Assembly: GCA_903908495.1 (NCBI GenBank)
Contig: CAIVSK010000050.1
Span: forward strand, 25,261-89,260
Length of the DNA: 64,000 nt
Origin: Akkermansiaceae bacterium
GTDB lineage: Bacteria; Verrucomicrobiota; Verrucomicrobiia; Verrucomicrobiales; Akkermansiaceae
Direction: 5' to 3'
The notes beneath the pieces were generated by a model. The model was not told the origin of the DNA. It saw only the letters and a list, made by a program, of their open reading frames with translations, and did not search any database. Numbering within the stretch: position 1 is the stretch's first letter; every line of letters starts with the position of its first letter. Positions 55,170-64,000 of this stretch are shown piece by piece. A program made the translations under genes and the position numbers.

Positions 55170-55199
55170 CTCCTTGAAGCGTCGAGCGCCCTCAAGGAG
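55170..55199 (+). terminator. Hairpin after pilC
   Basis: CTCCTTGA (55170-55177) pairs perfectly with TCAAGGAG (55192-55199), 28 bases after the pilC stop, with GC-rich flanks and no T-run. It may end the pilBC transcript. The rest of the 182-base gap to the next start shows nothing clear. Confidence 0.4.
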
Positions 55200-55324
55200 A
55201 GGTGGTCTCCGGCCGCCATTGCCCATGCGCCGAGCAATGGCCGCCATTTGGTGGCCTGCCCTTGCGCATTTCATCGGACATTCCGGCTTGCCGTGCGCTG
55301 GCTTTCCCTCATGCTGGCACTCGC

Positions 55325-56716
55325 ATGAAATCACGGACAATGGGTAAGTTTTCTTTTGTCGCGACGGCTCTCGGCGCGTGCCTGGGGTGGGCGGGTGCCG
55401 CGTGGGCGGGTGCCGCGACGCTGGAGGTCGGGCCCGGCAAACACTTCCAGCGCATCGAGGACGCCAACGCCCAGGCCCGCCCAGGCGACGTGGTGATGGT
55501 CTATCCGCTGGCGGACGATCAGCCGTACGCCAGGACCGCCGTGTCCGTCACACAGAAAAATGTCACCTTCCGCGCGGTCGTCGGACCTGACAAAATGCGG
55601 GTGAAAATTTCCGGCAGCGGCTTTGACTATTCGGGTGCGGGGTCGGTGCCGCGGGCGATCTTCCAATTCAACCGTGGCAGCGACGGCTGCCTGCTGGAGG
55701 GATTCGACCTCGCCGGCGCCCATAACCCGAGCCACAACGGCGCGGGCCTGCGCATCAATCAGGCCAACGACGTGACTGTGCGCAATTGTGAGATCCACGC
55801 CAACGACATGGGCATCATGTCCAATGGCGACGGCAGTCTCACCGCCGGTGCCAATCAATTCATCGAGCGCTGCCTCATCCATCACAACGGCGACAAGGAA
55901 GAACCCGGTCAGAACCACAACCTCTATCTGGGCGGTGCCAGCGTCACCCTCTTCGCCTGCGAGGTCCACTCGTCGCTCACCGGCCACAACGTCAAGAGCC
56001 GCGCCCACCTCACCGCCGTGCTCGCCTGCTATATCCATCATTCTAACAATCGGGAGTTCGATCTGGTCGATGCCAAGGAAACCGACCTGCCCGGCAGCGA
56101 CGCGCTGCTGGTCGGCAACGTCATTGTGAAAGACCCGGCCTGCGCCGGCAACCGCGGCGTCATTCACTTCGGCCAGGACGGCGGCAACCCGCACGCCGGC
56201 ACGCTCACGCTGGCTAACAATACCATCGTAACCCCCTTCATCGCCCCGGTGGTGGATCTATCTGCAGCGGAGGCCCACGCGCGCCTCCTCAACAACATTG
56301 TCTGCGACGGCGCTGCGGGCCAGCAGCACATGACGCTGGTGGAAGCCCGCCGCGCGGGGGCCGACCTCACCCATGCCAGCGGGACTCACAACGCGTTTGC
56401 CGCCGGATTCGCCCCGCTTGCGGCCGGATTTGCCGCGGAATCCAACCTCATCCTAACCACCCCGCCACCCTTCACGGATCCTCGGCGAGGCGACTATCAT
56501 CTCGCATCGAAGGACAGGCACCTGGCAGGCATGGGGTTGCCTTGGGACAAGCTCGGGATAGCCGCCGTCGCCCTGCCTGCGGGGCCCGCTGCCAGGCCGA
56601 ACAAATTTGCGCTCGACTGGGAATACCAAGCTCCAGCCGCCGCCGCCGCCCGCGCCGACCACGGCACCACCCTCGGTGCCTATGCTTGGAAGTGGTCAGC
56701 AACGTCCCCGCGTTAG
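55325..56716 (+). CDS. Secreted right-handed parallel beta-helix protein
   Basis: A 463-residue protein from the ATG at 55325 (MKSRTMGKFSFVATALGACLGWAGAAWAGA, signal peptide). It begins VGPGKHFQRIEDANAQARPGDVVMVYPL, the pattern of pectate-lyase-fold proteins, and has regular coils: DGCLLEGFDLAGAHN, NDVTVRNCEIHANDMGIMSNGDG, VTLFACEVHSSLTGHNVKSRAHLTAVLACYIHHS, GTLTLANNTIVTPFI. It ends with a PFTDPRRGDYHLASKDRHLAGMG segment common after such helices. The polar coil faces suit sugar binding or lyase activity, but no catalytic set can be assigned. It stands alone between pilC and the mutarotase-like gene. Confidence 0.8.
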   Translation: MKSRTMGKFSFVATALGACLGWAGAAWAGAATLEVGPGKHFQRIEDANAQARPGDVVMVYPLADDQPYARTAVSVTQKNVTFRAVVGPDKMRVKISGSGFDYSGAGSVPRAIFQFNRGSDGCLLEGFDLAGAHNPSHNGAGLRINQANDVTVRNCEIHANDMGIMSNGDGSLTAGANQFIERCLIHHNGDKEEPGQNHNLYLGGASVTLFACEVHSSLTGHNVKSRAHLTAVLACYIHHSNNREFDLVDAKETDLPGSDALLVGNVIVKDPACAGNRGVIHFGQDGGNPHAGTLTLANNTIVTPFIAPVVDLSAAEAHARLLNNIVCDGAAGQQHMTLVEARRAGADLTHASGTHNAFAAGFAPLAAGFAAESNLILTTPPPFTDPRRGDYHLASKDRHLAGMGLPWDKLGIAAVALPAGPAARPNKFALDWEYQAPAAAAARADHGTTLGAYAWKWSATSPR

Positions 56717-56903
56717 AAAAGTGCTTGGGGGCGAGCCATCCGCTCCCTTCTTTCACGGGGGTGGCAGAAGTGTCTCCGCTCCGCGGCGCAGACGGGATTT
56801 CCGGTTGCAATTCGGTTGGGGATGGCACAGGCTGCCCACCGCGCTCAAGCCCGCCTACTGGCTCTTTCAACGGCCATCACCCCACACCCATCAGCAGCTC
56901 CCC

Positions 56904-57968
56904 ATGAACGTTACTTTCGACATCACCCGCAGCGGCGGGCACCTCGACAAAGTCAAATTCCGCGTCGGACGCCGAACCGTGGAACCATTCGCCACCGCTC
57001 CGTGGTGTGACAAACCGGAGGCGGACAAGCTCATTCCGCTGCTGCGCAATTTGCGGGGGGATTTCTTCTGTGCGCCCTTTGGTGCCGGGCCCGCGTGGCG
57101 CGGCGAGGTGCATCCTCCCCACGGCGAGTCTGCCAATGCCACCTGGAAAGTGAAGTCATCCGAAGGCGGCCGCCTTGTCGCCACGCTGCGGACCCGCGTC
57201 CGGCCCGGCACCATCACCAAGGTCATCGAAGCCCGCGAAGGCGAGACCAACATCTACCAAACCCACCTGCTGAAGGGTTTCCAAGGAGGGATGTGTTTGG
57301 GACACCACGCCATGCTCGACTTCGCCCGCAACGGAGCGGGAATCCTCTCCACCAGCAAACTGCGTCTCGCACAAGTCCTTCCGGCCCCGTTTGAAAACCC
57401 CGTCGAAGGCGGCTACTCCTCGCTCAAGCAAGGCGCGTGGTTCCGCCACCTCGACAGCGTGCCGATGGCCGATGGTGGCAAGACCGATCTCACCCGCTAC
57501 CCCGCCCGGGAGGGCTTCGAGGATCTCGTCATGTTGCACCATCAGGACGCGGACGATTTCGCGTGGACAGCCGTCGTTTTCCCTGACAAAAAGTTCGTCT
57601 GGTTCTCGTTGAAAAACCCTGCGTATCTCGCCTCCACCGTGTTGTGGCACTCGAACGGCGGACGCCACTACGCACCCTGGAACGGACGCCATCGCGGCGT
57701 GCTCGGCATCGAGGACGTCACCGCCTATTTCCACCTCGGTCTCGCCGCATCGCTGGCGGACAATCCATGGCAGGAAAAGGGCGTGCCCACATCGCTCGCC
57801 CTCACCCGCAGCAAGATCACCTCCATCCCCTACATCATGGGCGTCGCCCCTCTGACCGCTGGTTTCGATGCCGTCCGCAGCATCCAGCGCACGGACACCG
57901 GGATCCGCCTTCAGGCCGCGAGCGGCGCGCACATCGATCACGCCGTCGATACTGCATTTCTCAAATAG
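56904..57968 (+). CDS. Galactose-mutarotase-fold protein, unclassified
   Basis: A 354-residue protein without signal peptide from the ATG at 56904 (MNVTFDITRSGGHLDKVKF); the long ORF-track start reads the upstream gene out of frame. It is beta-sandwich rich, with DFFCAPFGAGPAWRGEVHPPHGESANATWKV, a HGE/HH-bearing GMCLGHHAMLDFARNGAG and APWNGRHRGVLGIEDVTAYFH. Paired histidines and glutamates on a beta-sandwich are the pattern of aldose epimerase/mutarotase-like proteins, but the family is not certain. It precedes the PfkB kinase gene by 17 bases and is likely co-transcribed, consistent with use of a cytoplasmic sugar. Confidence 0.6.
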   Translation: MNVTFDITRSGGHLDKVKFRVGRRTVEPFATAPWCDKPEADKLIPLLRNLRGDFFCAPFGAGPAWRGEVHPPHGESANATWKVKSSEGGRLVATLRTRVRPGTITKVIEAREGETNIYQTHLLKGFQGGMCLGHHAMLDFARNGAGILSTSKLRLAQVLPAPFENPVEGGYSSLKQGAWFRHLDSVPMADGGKTDLTRYPAREGFEDLVMLHHQDADDFAWTAVVFPDKKFVWFSLKNPAYLASTVLWHSNGGRHYAPWNGRHRGVLGIEDVTAYFHLGLAASLADNPWQEKGVPTSLALTRSKITSIPYIMGVAPLTAGFDAVRSIQRTDTGIRLQAASGAHIDHAVDTAFLK

Positions 57969-57985
57969 ACACCCGAACTCCAACC

Positions 57986-59083
57986 ATGAGCCCAACCATG
58001 AAAAAATACACCGACTTCCTCCACAACCTTCGCGGCAAAATCCTGCTCGGCTGCGACGGCTTCGTCGACGAAACCTATGAGATTGTCGAAGTCCGGAAAA
58101 GTCAGTCCGAGTTCACGCCGATGAAACAACTCAAACAGTTCGGTGAACTTCTCGTCGAGCGGGCGGACGGCGGTGTCGGCGTCGAACTCGTGCCAAAGCG
58201 CCGTTGCGAGGGCGGGTTTGGCATCAACACGGGTAAAGTACCCGGATATCTGGGCCTGCAGCCGCTTTTACCCGGTCTTTACGGCAATCTGGCACTCGAT
58301 CCGGCGTACGAGCCATTCAAGGATATCTGTGAGCTGGCATCCCTCGGCGAACCCGCGTTGACGATTGCTTTGGAGTTCAGCGACGGCAAGGTTTTGATGA
58401 GTAATATCCAGGCGGTGTCCAGCCTGACCTGGGGGCACTTTGAGAAGCACTTCGGCGAAGAGAAACTCAAGGAAATGTTCTCAGGCGTCGATATCCTGGG
58501 ACTTGGCTATTGGTCGCTGACTGCAAACTTTGATGGTCTTTTCGAAGGCTTCATGAAACAGTATGAAACCACCACGCCGCCACGCCGGATGTTCTTCGAC
58601 TTCGCCGACATCAAGAAAAAGTCCAGCGAGAGTTTCATCAAGAGTCTGGAGTTGATCCAATCATACAGCAGCAAAATCCCCATGACCTTGAGCCTGAACG
58701 AACATGAGGTGTTGGAATTGTTTTCAAGGGTTGGCGTCGAGCGCCCGGAGCTCACACCCGCGGCGATCACCTCGGCCTTGGCCATCGCCCGTGAAAAAAT
58801 CGGCTTCGATGAACTGGTGGTCCACACGCCGGAATTTGCAGCCGCATCCAGTGCTGTGGAAGGTGAAGCGTATGCCCTTCAAGAGCGCCAATCAAACGTC
58901 ATTCGCCTGGCAGGCGCCGGAGACAGCTTCAATGGCGGCTACCTTTGCGCATCGCTGGGGGACTTGACACTCAAGGAACGCCTCGTCATCGCCAACGCGG
59001 TGACCGCCTTCTTCGTCACCCACGCCAACCCGCCCACCAAGGAAGAACTCATCGCCCAGATCGAAAAAGCAGCGGACAAGTAA
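57986..59083 (+). CDS. PfkB-family carbohydrate kinase
   Basis: A 365-residue protein from the ATG at 57986 (MSPTMKKYTDFLHNLRGK); the ATG at 57998 is an equally possible start. The N-terminal GCDGFVDE and a glycine-rich central region (KRRCEGGFGINTGKVPGYLG) are followed by the PfkB anion-hole signature RLAGAGDSFNGGYLCASLG near the C-terminus, with Asp of GAGD as catalytic base. PfkB kinases phosphorylate sugars or nucleosides with ATP. The substrate cannot be read from the sequence; the adjoining mutarotase-like gene suggests a hexose or derivative. The ORF-track entry beginning at 57644 is an upstream extension into the previous gene. Confidence 0.82.
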   Translation: MSPTMKKYTDFLHNLRGKILLGCDGFVDETYEIVEVRKSQSEFTPMKQLKQFGELLVERADGGVGVELVPKRRCEGGFGINTGKVPGYLGLQPLLPGLYGNLALDPAYEPFKDICELASLGEPALTIALEFSDGKVLMSNIQAVSSLTWGHFEKHFGEEKLKEMFSGVDILGLGYWSLTANFDGLFEGFMKQYETTTPPRRMFFDFADIKKKSSESFIKSLELIQSYSSKIPMTLSLNEHEVLELFSRVGVERPELTPAAITSALAIAREKIGFDELVVHTPEFAAASSAVEGEAYALQERQSNVIRLAGAGDSFNGGYLCASLGDLTLKERLVIANAVTAFFVTHANPPTKEELIAQIEKAADK

Positions 59084-59181
59084 CGGCCAAGAACCGGGTT
59101 TGCAAAAGCTCCAGGGTGCCTCTCGTGCAGCGAAACCCCCAAAGTCCTCCGTCGCGGTGCCACCGCGCCGCCGCTTTTCCC

Positions 59182-60081
59182 GTGTCGGGCAACCCCGGTC
59201 AACGGGCCTTGCCCACTCGCCGCGGATTTCTAACATCCCTGCTGCTTGCCGCCGCTGTTGCGCCCTGCGGGTTTGCCGCAGCCACTGCTGCCGCCCCGCC
59301 GGCCGCAGTGGATGAGCGCAAACTGGCCCTGCGGATCCGTCTGGATGGCTTTGGCGGAGCCAACGAGGCGGACATCGGGCATGTGCTTCGCTCCGCGGCG
59401 GACGCGATTTGGCAGCATTGTCCGCACACCCGCTTTGCGCAGCCGGGCTTGGAGATATATCATAACAACGAGTGTCCCATCACCCATTTCGACTTGACCG
59501 CCGACGGCTACATCGTCATCGGCCTCGCGGTGGAGGGGAATTTGTGGGCGCGCTTCGCCTTTCAGTTCGGGCATGAGTTTGCCCATGCCTTGATGGATCA
59601 TTCCAATGGTGCCAAAACCCCGTGGCGCGACCTCAACCATGCCAACCAATGGCTGGAGGAAAGCATCTGTGAGACGGCCTCGTTGTTCTGCCTGCGGGCC
59701 ATGGCCCAGACGTGGCAAACCCAGCCGCCCTATCCGAATTGGAAAGGTTATGCGCCGGCACTCACCGACTACGCGGCGAAGCGGCTGGCGGACGCGTCGC
59801 CATTGCCTGATGGGTCCGCCTTTGCCGCATGGTTCGCCACGGAGCAAGCGGAGTTGCGCCAGCACTGGACCCGCGACAAGAATCTGGTCATCGCGCGGCA
59901 GTTGCTCCCGTTGTTCGAGGCCGACCCGCAGGGCTGGGAATCCCTGCCGGCCCTCAAACTCGGCACCCGCGATGCCACCAAGCCGCTCGCGACGCATCTG
60001 GCCGAATGGCGCGCCAACGCCCCCTTCACCCAGCAAGCGTTCATCACCCGCTTCGCGGCTGAGTTCAGCGTGAAATTATGA
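59182..60081 (+). CDS. Exported HExxH metallopeptidase-like protein with Tat-type signal
   Basis: A 299-residue protein; the start is uncertain. GTG at 59182 and TTG at 59209 are both possible, GTG being preferred by codon; the ORF track's 58945 start lies inside the kinase gene. The N-terminus has TRRGFLTSLLLAAAVAP, a twin-arginine-like motif (RRxFL) before a hydrophobic stretch. HEFAH at residues 131-135 and a downstream glutamate in WLEESICE (about residues 158-164) form a gluzincin-type zinc site. It is probably a periplasmic or secreted peptidase or a peptidase-derived binding protein. It may belong to the kinase operon. No closer family assignment. Confidence 0.68.
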   Translation: MSGNPGQRALPTRRGFLTSLLLAAAVAPCGFAAATAAAPPAAVDERKLALRIRLDGFGGANEADIGHVLRSAADAIWQHCPHTRFAQPGLEIYHNNECPITHFDLTADGYIVIGLAVEGNLWARFAFQFGHEFAHALMDHSNGAKTPWRDLNHANQWLEESICETASLFCLRAMAQTWQTQPPYPNWKGYAPALTDYAAKRLADASPLPDGSAFAAWFATEQAELRQHWTRDKNLVIARQLLPLFEADPQGWESLPALKLGTRDATKPLATHLAEWRANAPFTQQAFITRFAAEFSVKL

Positions 60082-60092
60082 ATATGGCGGGT

Positions 60093-63000
60093 TTATGCCT
60101 CGGGGCTTGATCCGCGCGCCGGTCTCACGGGTCCGCGGCCCGGAACCAATTCGGGTTTTTGTAGCTGGTGGAGGTGAAACCCGTGCTTGCCCCACTGGTT
60201 CTCGGCCAGGCGCACCAAATGGGCATGGTGGGTGAAGAGGAGGACCTGTGAGCGCTGGCCGAAGGCGTGGAGGGCGGTGAGGGCGCGCAGGGCCCGGGCG
60301 TCGTCGAAATGCACCAGCAGGTCGTCGAGGATGAGAGGCATGGGCTGGTGGTCGGCGAGGTGGAGTTCGAGCCCGGCCAGGCGGAGGGCGAGGAAGAGTT
60401 GATCGCGGGTGCCTTCGCTCATGGCCTGGACCGCGACGCTGCGATTTGCCTCACCCGACCTCAGTCCGGCGATGACGGGTTGGTCCCCGGCGTCGTAGCT
60501 GGTGGTGATGCCAGAGAAGGCCGCCCCGGTGATTTGGGCAAACCAATGACTGGCCTTCTCCATGAACGGCCCCTGGTTTTGTTCGCGGAAGCGGTCGATG
60601 CGGCTCTTCAGCAAGGCAATGGCCAGATGGAGGCGGACGAAGCGTTCGCCATCCTGTTGGATGCGGGCGCTGGCCAACTCGGCGAGCTGGGCTTGTCTGG
60701 CCGCCTCGTCGGAGGCCACCTCCATGGTTTTGCGGCGGTGGGAGTCATCGCGCAAGGCGTCCCTAACAACACCGAGGGCGCTGTCCAGTTCGCAGAGCCG
60801 GAGGTCGATGGAGCTGAGCGAGCCGTCGAGCAGGGCGGCATTTTCCAATTCCACGCGGCCGGTAAATTCCTCGATGGTGGCCTCTCTGGCAAAGCCGGCG
60901 AGGGACGCGCGCAATGTCCGCACGCGTTCGTCGATTTTGCATTTCTCCTCGAAATGTTGGATGAATTCGTCGAGGGCGTCTTCATGCGTGATGGAGGCGG
61001 CGAGCAACAGGGCATCGAAAGCGTCGCGGGTATGTTTGGCCTGTTGGCGCAGCGACGCCAACTCGGTCTGCTTGGCCTGGGTTTGTCGCTGGAGGTCGTC
61101 GAAGCAGGCCTGGGCTTTGGTGGCGTTATCGAGGCACTTGCAAAGTTCGGCTTCGACGGTCTCGGCGGGGTGGGATTCCAATTGCAGCTCGCGACCGAGT
61201 TGTGAGATGGCGGCTTCAAAGCTGGCGATCAGGGTGTCAAGCGCGCCGCACTCATTCGTTAGGGAGCGCCAGCGATCGAAGAGCACGAACAAGTCCTTGC
61301 GCGATCGCAGCAGCGCCATGGCAGGCTCCGCGTCGAGAGCCGCAGGCAGTGCCAGCTCCGTGCGACATGTCTGCCAAGCGGTTTGGGCGTCCGCCGCTGC
61401 GCTCTGCAGTTCCGGCAAGTTTGCGCTGACCTCCTGGAGTTCCGCCGATTTGTCGGCGATCTGGCGGCGCAACTCGCCGTCGGCGCCCACCGCGCGGTTG
61501 TGAGTGTCGATTTTGGCGCGGGCGGCGGCCAGCAGTTCCGGCAATTGGGCCCCCCGGGTTGGCAATACAGTGGTCAAAACCGCCAGCGCCTGGGCCACGG
61601 TCTGCTGGTCTTGGGCGATGCGTTGAGTGTCGGTGCTCCACTGATCCCACTGGCGGCTGAATTCCTCCCAGCTTGCCCGCCATTCCAGCATCTCGCGGGG
61701 GCTCAGCGGTGTGACGTTGGAGGGCGCCCAAGCCGAGGTCCAGGCGGCCTGCAAGGCGTTGCGGTTTGCCGCCACCACATCTAACTGCTGTTTGATCCCG
61801 GCCAGCGCCATATCGGACAGGCCGAGCTGCAGTCGTTTTTCCTCGAGTTGGGCGACGGCTTGGGCATCGGTCCGCAGGCGGTCCGCGACGTCGTCGGCGG
61901 CGGCCACCGCAAGTGGATAGGCATCTTCCAACGGCATTCCGGCAATGAATTCGGCGGTGGCCCCGCCGCCCATCCATGCCTGCAGGACGAGGCTCCAACC
62001 GCGCTCGCGATGGCTGCGGGAGGAGGTGAGATCCTCCGGGCTCGGGAGGTTGCGCAGGCGGGTGAGGCGCGTCATTTCCGCCCGCAGCTTGTCCGCCGCG
62101 GCCTGTTGCTCGGTTAGGCTTTGTTCCAGTTCCCGGACGTTGCGTATGAGTTCGTCGAAATCCTCCCGCATGCGTTCGATGGTGGATTTCAAGGGCAGGT
62201 CCAACTTGCGGAGCAGTAGGAGATCCGCGGGACCGCCCGGCAGTTGAGGGCAAAGGTCATCGAGTTTGTGCCGGGTGATTGCGGCGGAGGTGATTCGAGC
62301 GGCCAGGCCGTTGGCCAGATCCTCGCAATTGCGGGTTTCATTGAACGCCTTCTCGAGCGCCTGCAGGTCCTCGGCATCCGCGAGGGAGCGCTGTTGGCTG
62401 AGTCTATCAATTTGCTGGCGGAGGGCTGCGGCCGACTGTTGGGCGGCGGTCAGCTGCGCGGTGGCGGTGGTCAGGGCGCGGGCTTGCTGTTCGGCCTCCA
62501 ACAATTTCACTTGCGACAGACGGCGGGTTTCCAGTTCGGCCAACGGCGTGGTGATCTCCAGATCCAGACACGCAGCCGCGAGTTGCAGCTTGGCTTGGTC
62601 CGCCTCCGTCCGCTTCTTGGCCAGCGTTTGTTTTTGGTCGCGATAGACGGCGCTGCCGGTGTGCAGGCGGTCGATTTGCGCGGCTTGCGCCAGCACTTGC
62701 GGGGCAAGCTCACAGTCCGCGGCCAGGATCTGGAGACTGGTGATTTGGATTGCGGTTGGCTCGATCTGGCGCTGCGCCGTCTGCCATGCCGCGCGCGCCA
62801 GTTTGATAGATTCGGCGAATGCCGCGCTCAAGTCCGGCATTTCCGGCAGTGCGGCGCGTTGGTGGAGGCACTCGCGCCATTGGCCGACCACGGGCAGGGC
62901 GTCGCGGCAGCGTTCCAGCCATGCCTTGCGGTTGAACAGCGCCAGTCTTTCCTCCAGCAGCGTTTGTTGCCGGGCGTTGTGCTGGTCGAGCGCCTGTTGC

Positions 63001-63623
63001 ACCTCGTCCCAGGCTTCCGGCTTGACGATGGATTCCTTGGCCAGCTTGAGGCACTCGTCGAGTTGTTTGCGGCTGGCGCGGATGCTGGCGGCCGCCCGGC
63101 CGCGGAACAACCTGGCGGCCTCGGCTTCGAGGCTTTGGATGACCTTGTCGACCGGTGTGCCGCCGAGGCTGGCCGAAAACAGGGCCTCGCCGAGCCTTCC
63201 CTCACCGCGCAGCAATGCGTCGGCCCCTTGCCGGAGTTCGGTTGAGCCGAGACCAAACATGCTGTCGAAGTACGCCTCGTCGACGCCGCCGAGAAACGCC
63301 GCCAGCTCCGCCTCGCTCAGCGCCGCGTCATTGGCATCCAGCAGGGTGTTTTTGTTGCCTTTGCGGCGTTGGAACACGCGTGTGCTGCCATCCTGGTGCT
63401 CGAGTTCGGCGGCGATGCGCATCTGGCTGTAGCCGTGGAGGAAATTGTCCGGGGTCTGTGCGGGAATGCCGAACAGCAGGGCCCGCAGGCAGCGCAGCAA
63501 CGAGCTTTTCCCCGCCTCGTTGGGACCGTGGAACAGGTGAAAATCGCCACCGTTGTCAGGAAGTTCGATTTCCAAACCGGTGAAGGGGCCGTAGGCGGGA
63601 ATCCGGATGGTTTTAATTCTCAC
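60093..63623 (-). CDS. YhaN-like SMC-type AAA ATPase
   Basis: A 1176-residue protein starting with GTG at 63623, preceded by GGAG/GGAGG-like sequence and overlapping the upstream stop (GTGA). Walker A is HGPNEAGKSSLL in the first 50 residues; the C-terminus has the ABC signature region AMSEGTRDQLFLALRLAGLELH and Walker B MPLILDDLLVHFDDARAL. About 900 residues of coiled coil lie between (LDQHNARQQTLLEERLALFN, QSLTEQQAAADKLRAEMTRL). This Rad50/SbcC-like design with two half-ATPases is that of YhaN, which works with a YhaO-type metallophosphoesterase. The partner's end overlaps here. A DNA-end processing or repair role is inferred from the family. Confidence 0.85.
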   Translation of the reverse strand: MRIKTIRIPAYGPFTGLEIELPDNGGDFHLFHGPNEAGKSSLLRCLRALLFGIPAQTPDNFLHGYSQMRIAAELEHQDGSTRVFQRRKGNKNTLLDANDAALSEAELAAFLGGVDEAYFDSMFGLGSTELRQGADALLRGEGRLGEALFSASLGGTPVDKVIQSLEAEAARLFRGRAAASIRASRKQLDECLKLAKESIVKPEAWDEVQQALDQHNARQQTLLEERLALFNRKAWLERCRDALPVVGQWRECLHQRAALPEMPDLSAAFAESIKLARAAWQTAQRQIEPTAIQITSLQILAADCELAPQVLAQAAQIDRLHTGSAVYRDQKQTLAKKRTEADQAKLQLAAACLDLEITTPLAELETRRLSQVKLLEAEQQARALTTATAQLTAAQQSAAALRQQIDRLSQQRSLADAEDLQALEKAFNETRNCEDLANGLAARITSAAITRHKLDDLCPQLPGGPADLLLLRKLDLPLKSTIERMREDFDELIRNVRELEQSLTEQQAAADKLRAEMTRLTRLRNLPSPEDLTSSRSHRERGWSLVLQAWMGGGATAEFIAGMPLEDAYPLAVAAADDVADRLRTDAQAVAQLEEKRLQLGLSDMALAGIKQQLDVVAANRNALQAAWTSAWAPSNVTPLSPREMLEWRASWEEFSRQWDQWSTDTQRIAQDQQTVAQALAVLTTVLPTRGAQLPELLAAARAKIDTHNRAVGADGELRRQIADKSAELQEVSANLPELQSAAADAQTAWQTCRTELALPAALDAEPAMALLRSRKDLFVLFDRWRSLTNECGALDTLIASFEAAISQLGRELQLESHPAETVEAELCKCLDNATKAQACFDDLQRQTQAKQTELASLRQQAKHTRDAFDALLLAASITHEDALDEFIQHFEEKCKIDERVRTLRASLAGFAREATIEEFTGRVELENAALLDGSLSSIDLRLCELDSALGVVRDALRDDSHRRKTMEVASDEAARQAQLAELASARIQQDGERFVRLHLAIALLKSRIDRFREQNQGPFMEKASHWFAQITGAAFSGITTSYDAGDQPVIAGLRSGEANRSVAVQAMSEGTRDQLFLALRLAGLELHLADHQPMPLILDDLLVHFDDARALRALTALHAFGQRSQVLLFTHHAHLVRLAENQWGKHGFHLHQLQKPELVPGRGPVRPARGSSPEA

Positions 63624-64000
63624 GCCTCCGCTCCTTTCTCCATCAGGCGATCCAGGATCATCGCGCAGGCGTCTTCCATAAGTGCCTGCCGCCCCGCCCC
63701 CTGCCACGCGCTGCGCAGCGGGTCGGCCAAATCGAGTGGCAGAAAACCCAGCATTTCCACCACTTCCGCAGGCAAAATCCCCTCACTCGTGCGGGATTCA
63801 GTGAGGGCCTCGACCACCACCTTGGTCAGCCCGTCGCGGCCGGCAAGATCCTCCAGGCTGACCACCGGGCGGGTTTCCGAACCGACCCGCTCGATCCATA
63901 TCCGGCCCTCGCCGCAATCCTGGGCGCAGGCCTCCACCTCCGCATCGAGCCGGTCCGGGCGGCTGCACAGCAAACCATGCAGTGCGGTCGTGCCCGTGAA
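63620..64000 (-). CDS. Metallophosphoesterase C-terminus (YhaO/SbcD-like), partial
   Basis: The frame is open from the right edge to the stop at 63620-63622; the 127 codons present are the C-terminal part only. It reads TTALHGLLCSRPDRLDAEVEACAQDCGEGRIWIERVGSETRPVV and ends with an acidic helical tail (LMEDACAMILDRLMEKGAEA). The metal-binding phosphoesterase core lies outside the window, so the call depends on the tail and on the four-base overlap with the YhaN-like gene, the standard YhaO-YhaN arrangement. The ORF track lists only the part after an internal TTG. Confidence 0.7.
   Translation of the reverse strand, partial: FTGTTALHGLLCSRPDRLDAEVEACAQDCGEGRIWIERVGSETRPVVSLEDLAGRDGLTKVVVEALTESRTSEGILPAEVVEMLGFLPLDLADPLRSAWQGAGRQALMEDACAMILDRLMEKGAEA

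Noticed and set aside
1-64000. CRISPR array, tRNA genes, integrase or prophage
   Set aside because: Intergenic regions were read for regular spaced repeats, cloverleaf-like segments and transposase/integrase motifs; none was found.

Overview
The window is GC-rich, gene-dense DNA most likely from a member of the Verrucomicrobiota. The case rests on gene content. There is a Verru_Chthon-cassette protein A homologue, large secreted proteins ending in the "GLHP...YTIESLGDL..." tail typical of this phylum, an LptD-type outer-membrane gene, and many secreted glycoside hydrolases. Genus cannot be fixed from the sequence. No tRNA, rRNA, CRISPR array, transposase or prophage gene was seen.

Layout. 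1-6.2 kb: truncated HemQ-like gene and a proline/alanine-rich membrane protein (minus), then a compact plus-strand run of ferredoxin, DciA-like protein, HAD phosphatase, FolB and LptD. 6.3-15.4 kb: M16 peptidase, GH29 fucosidase, MgtC-like protein, aldolase-domain enzyme, DUF3500 protein and a cysteine-rich PAS histidine kinase. 15.5-42 kb: accessory, secretion-rich part with a GH2 enzyme, GH20 hexosaminidase, URO-D-family protein, Verru_Chthon A with a small partner, M60-like peptidase, GH89 alpha-N-acetylglucosaminidase, a 1337-residue propeller/lectin/FN3 protein, a degenerate metallopeptidase-like protein, a GH106-like hydrolase and a beta-helix protein. 42-55 kb: mostly housekeeping (outer-membrane barrel, O-acetylhomoserine sulfhydrylase, MenH-like hydrolase, rpsB-tsf, cimA, SNF2 helicase, PilB-PilC). 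55-64 kb: second beta-helix protein, mutarotase-like protein, PfkB kinase, Tat-type metallopeptidase, and a YhaN-like ATPase with the end of its metallophosphoesterase partner.

How it fits together. GH29, GH2, GH20, GH89 and an M60-like peptidase would suit stepwise removal of fucose, galactose and N-acetylhexosamines from glycoproteins or glycosaminoglycans, with the peptidase acting on the protein core. Nearly all carry signal peptides. No SusC/SusD pair or dedicated regulator is visible, so the genes look like a loose cluster of individually transcribed secreted enzymes rather than a classical PUL.

Non-coding structure of note: two copies of a long-armed inverted repeat (11.8 and 39.1 kb), a heptamer tandem array (35.3 kb), a conserved block in front of the GH20 and M60 genes, a triple hairpin between cimA and the helicase gene, a duplicated 20-mer just before pilB, and an apparent genome-wide excess of TCTAAC over TCTGAC.
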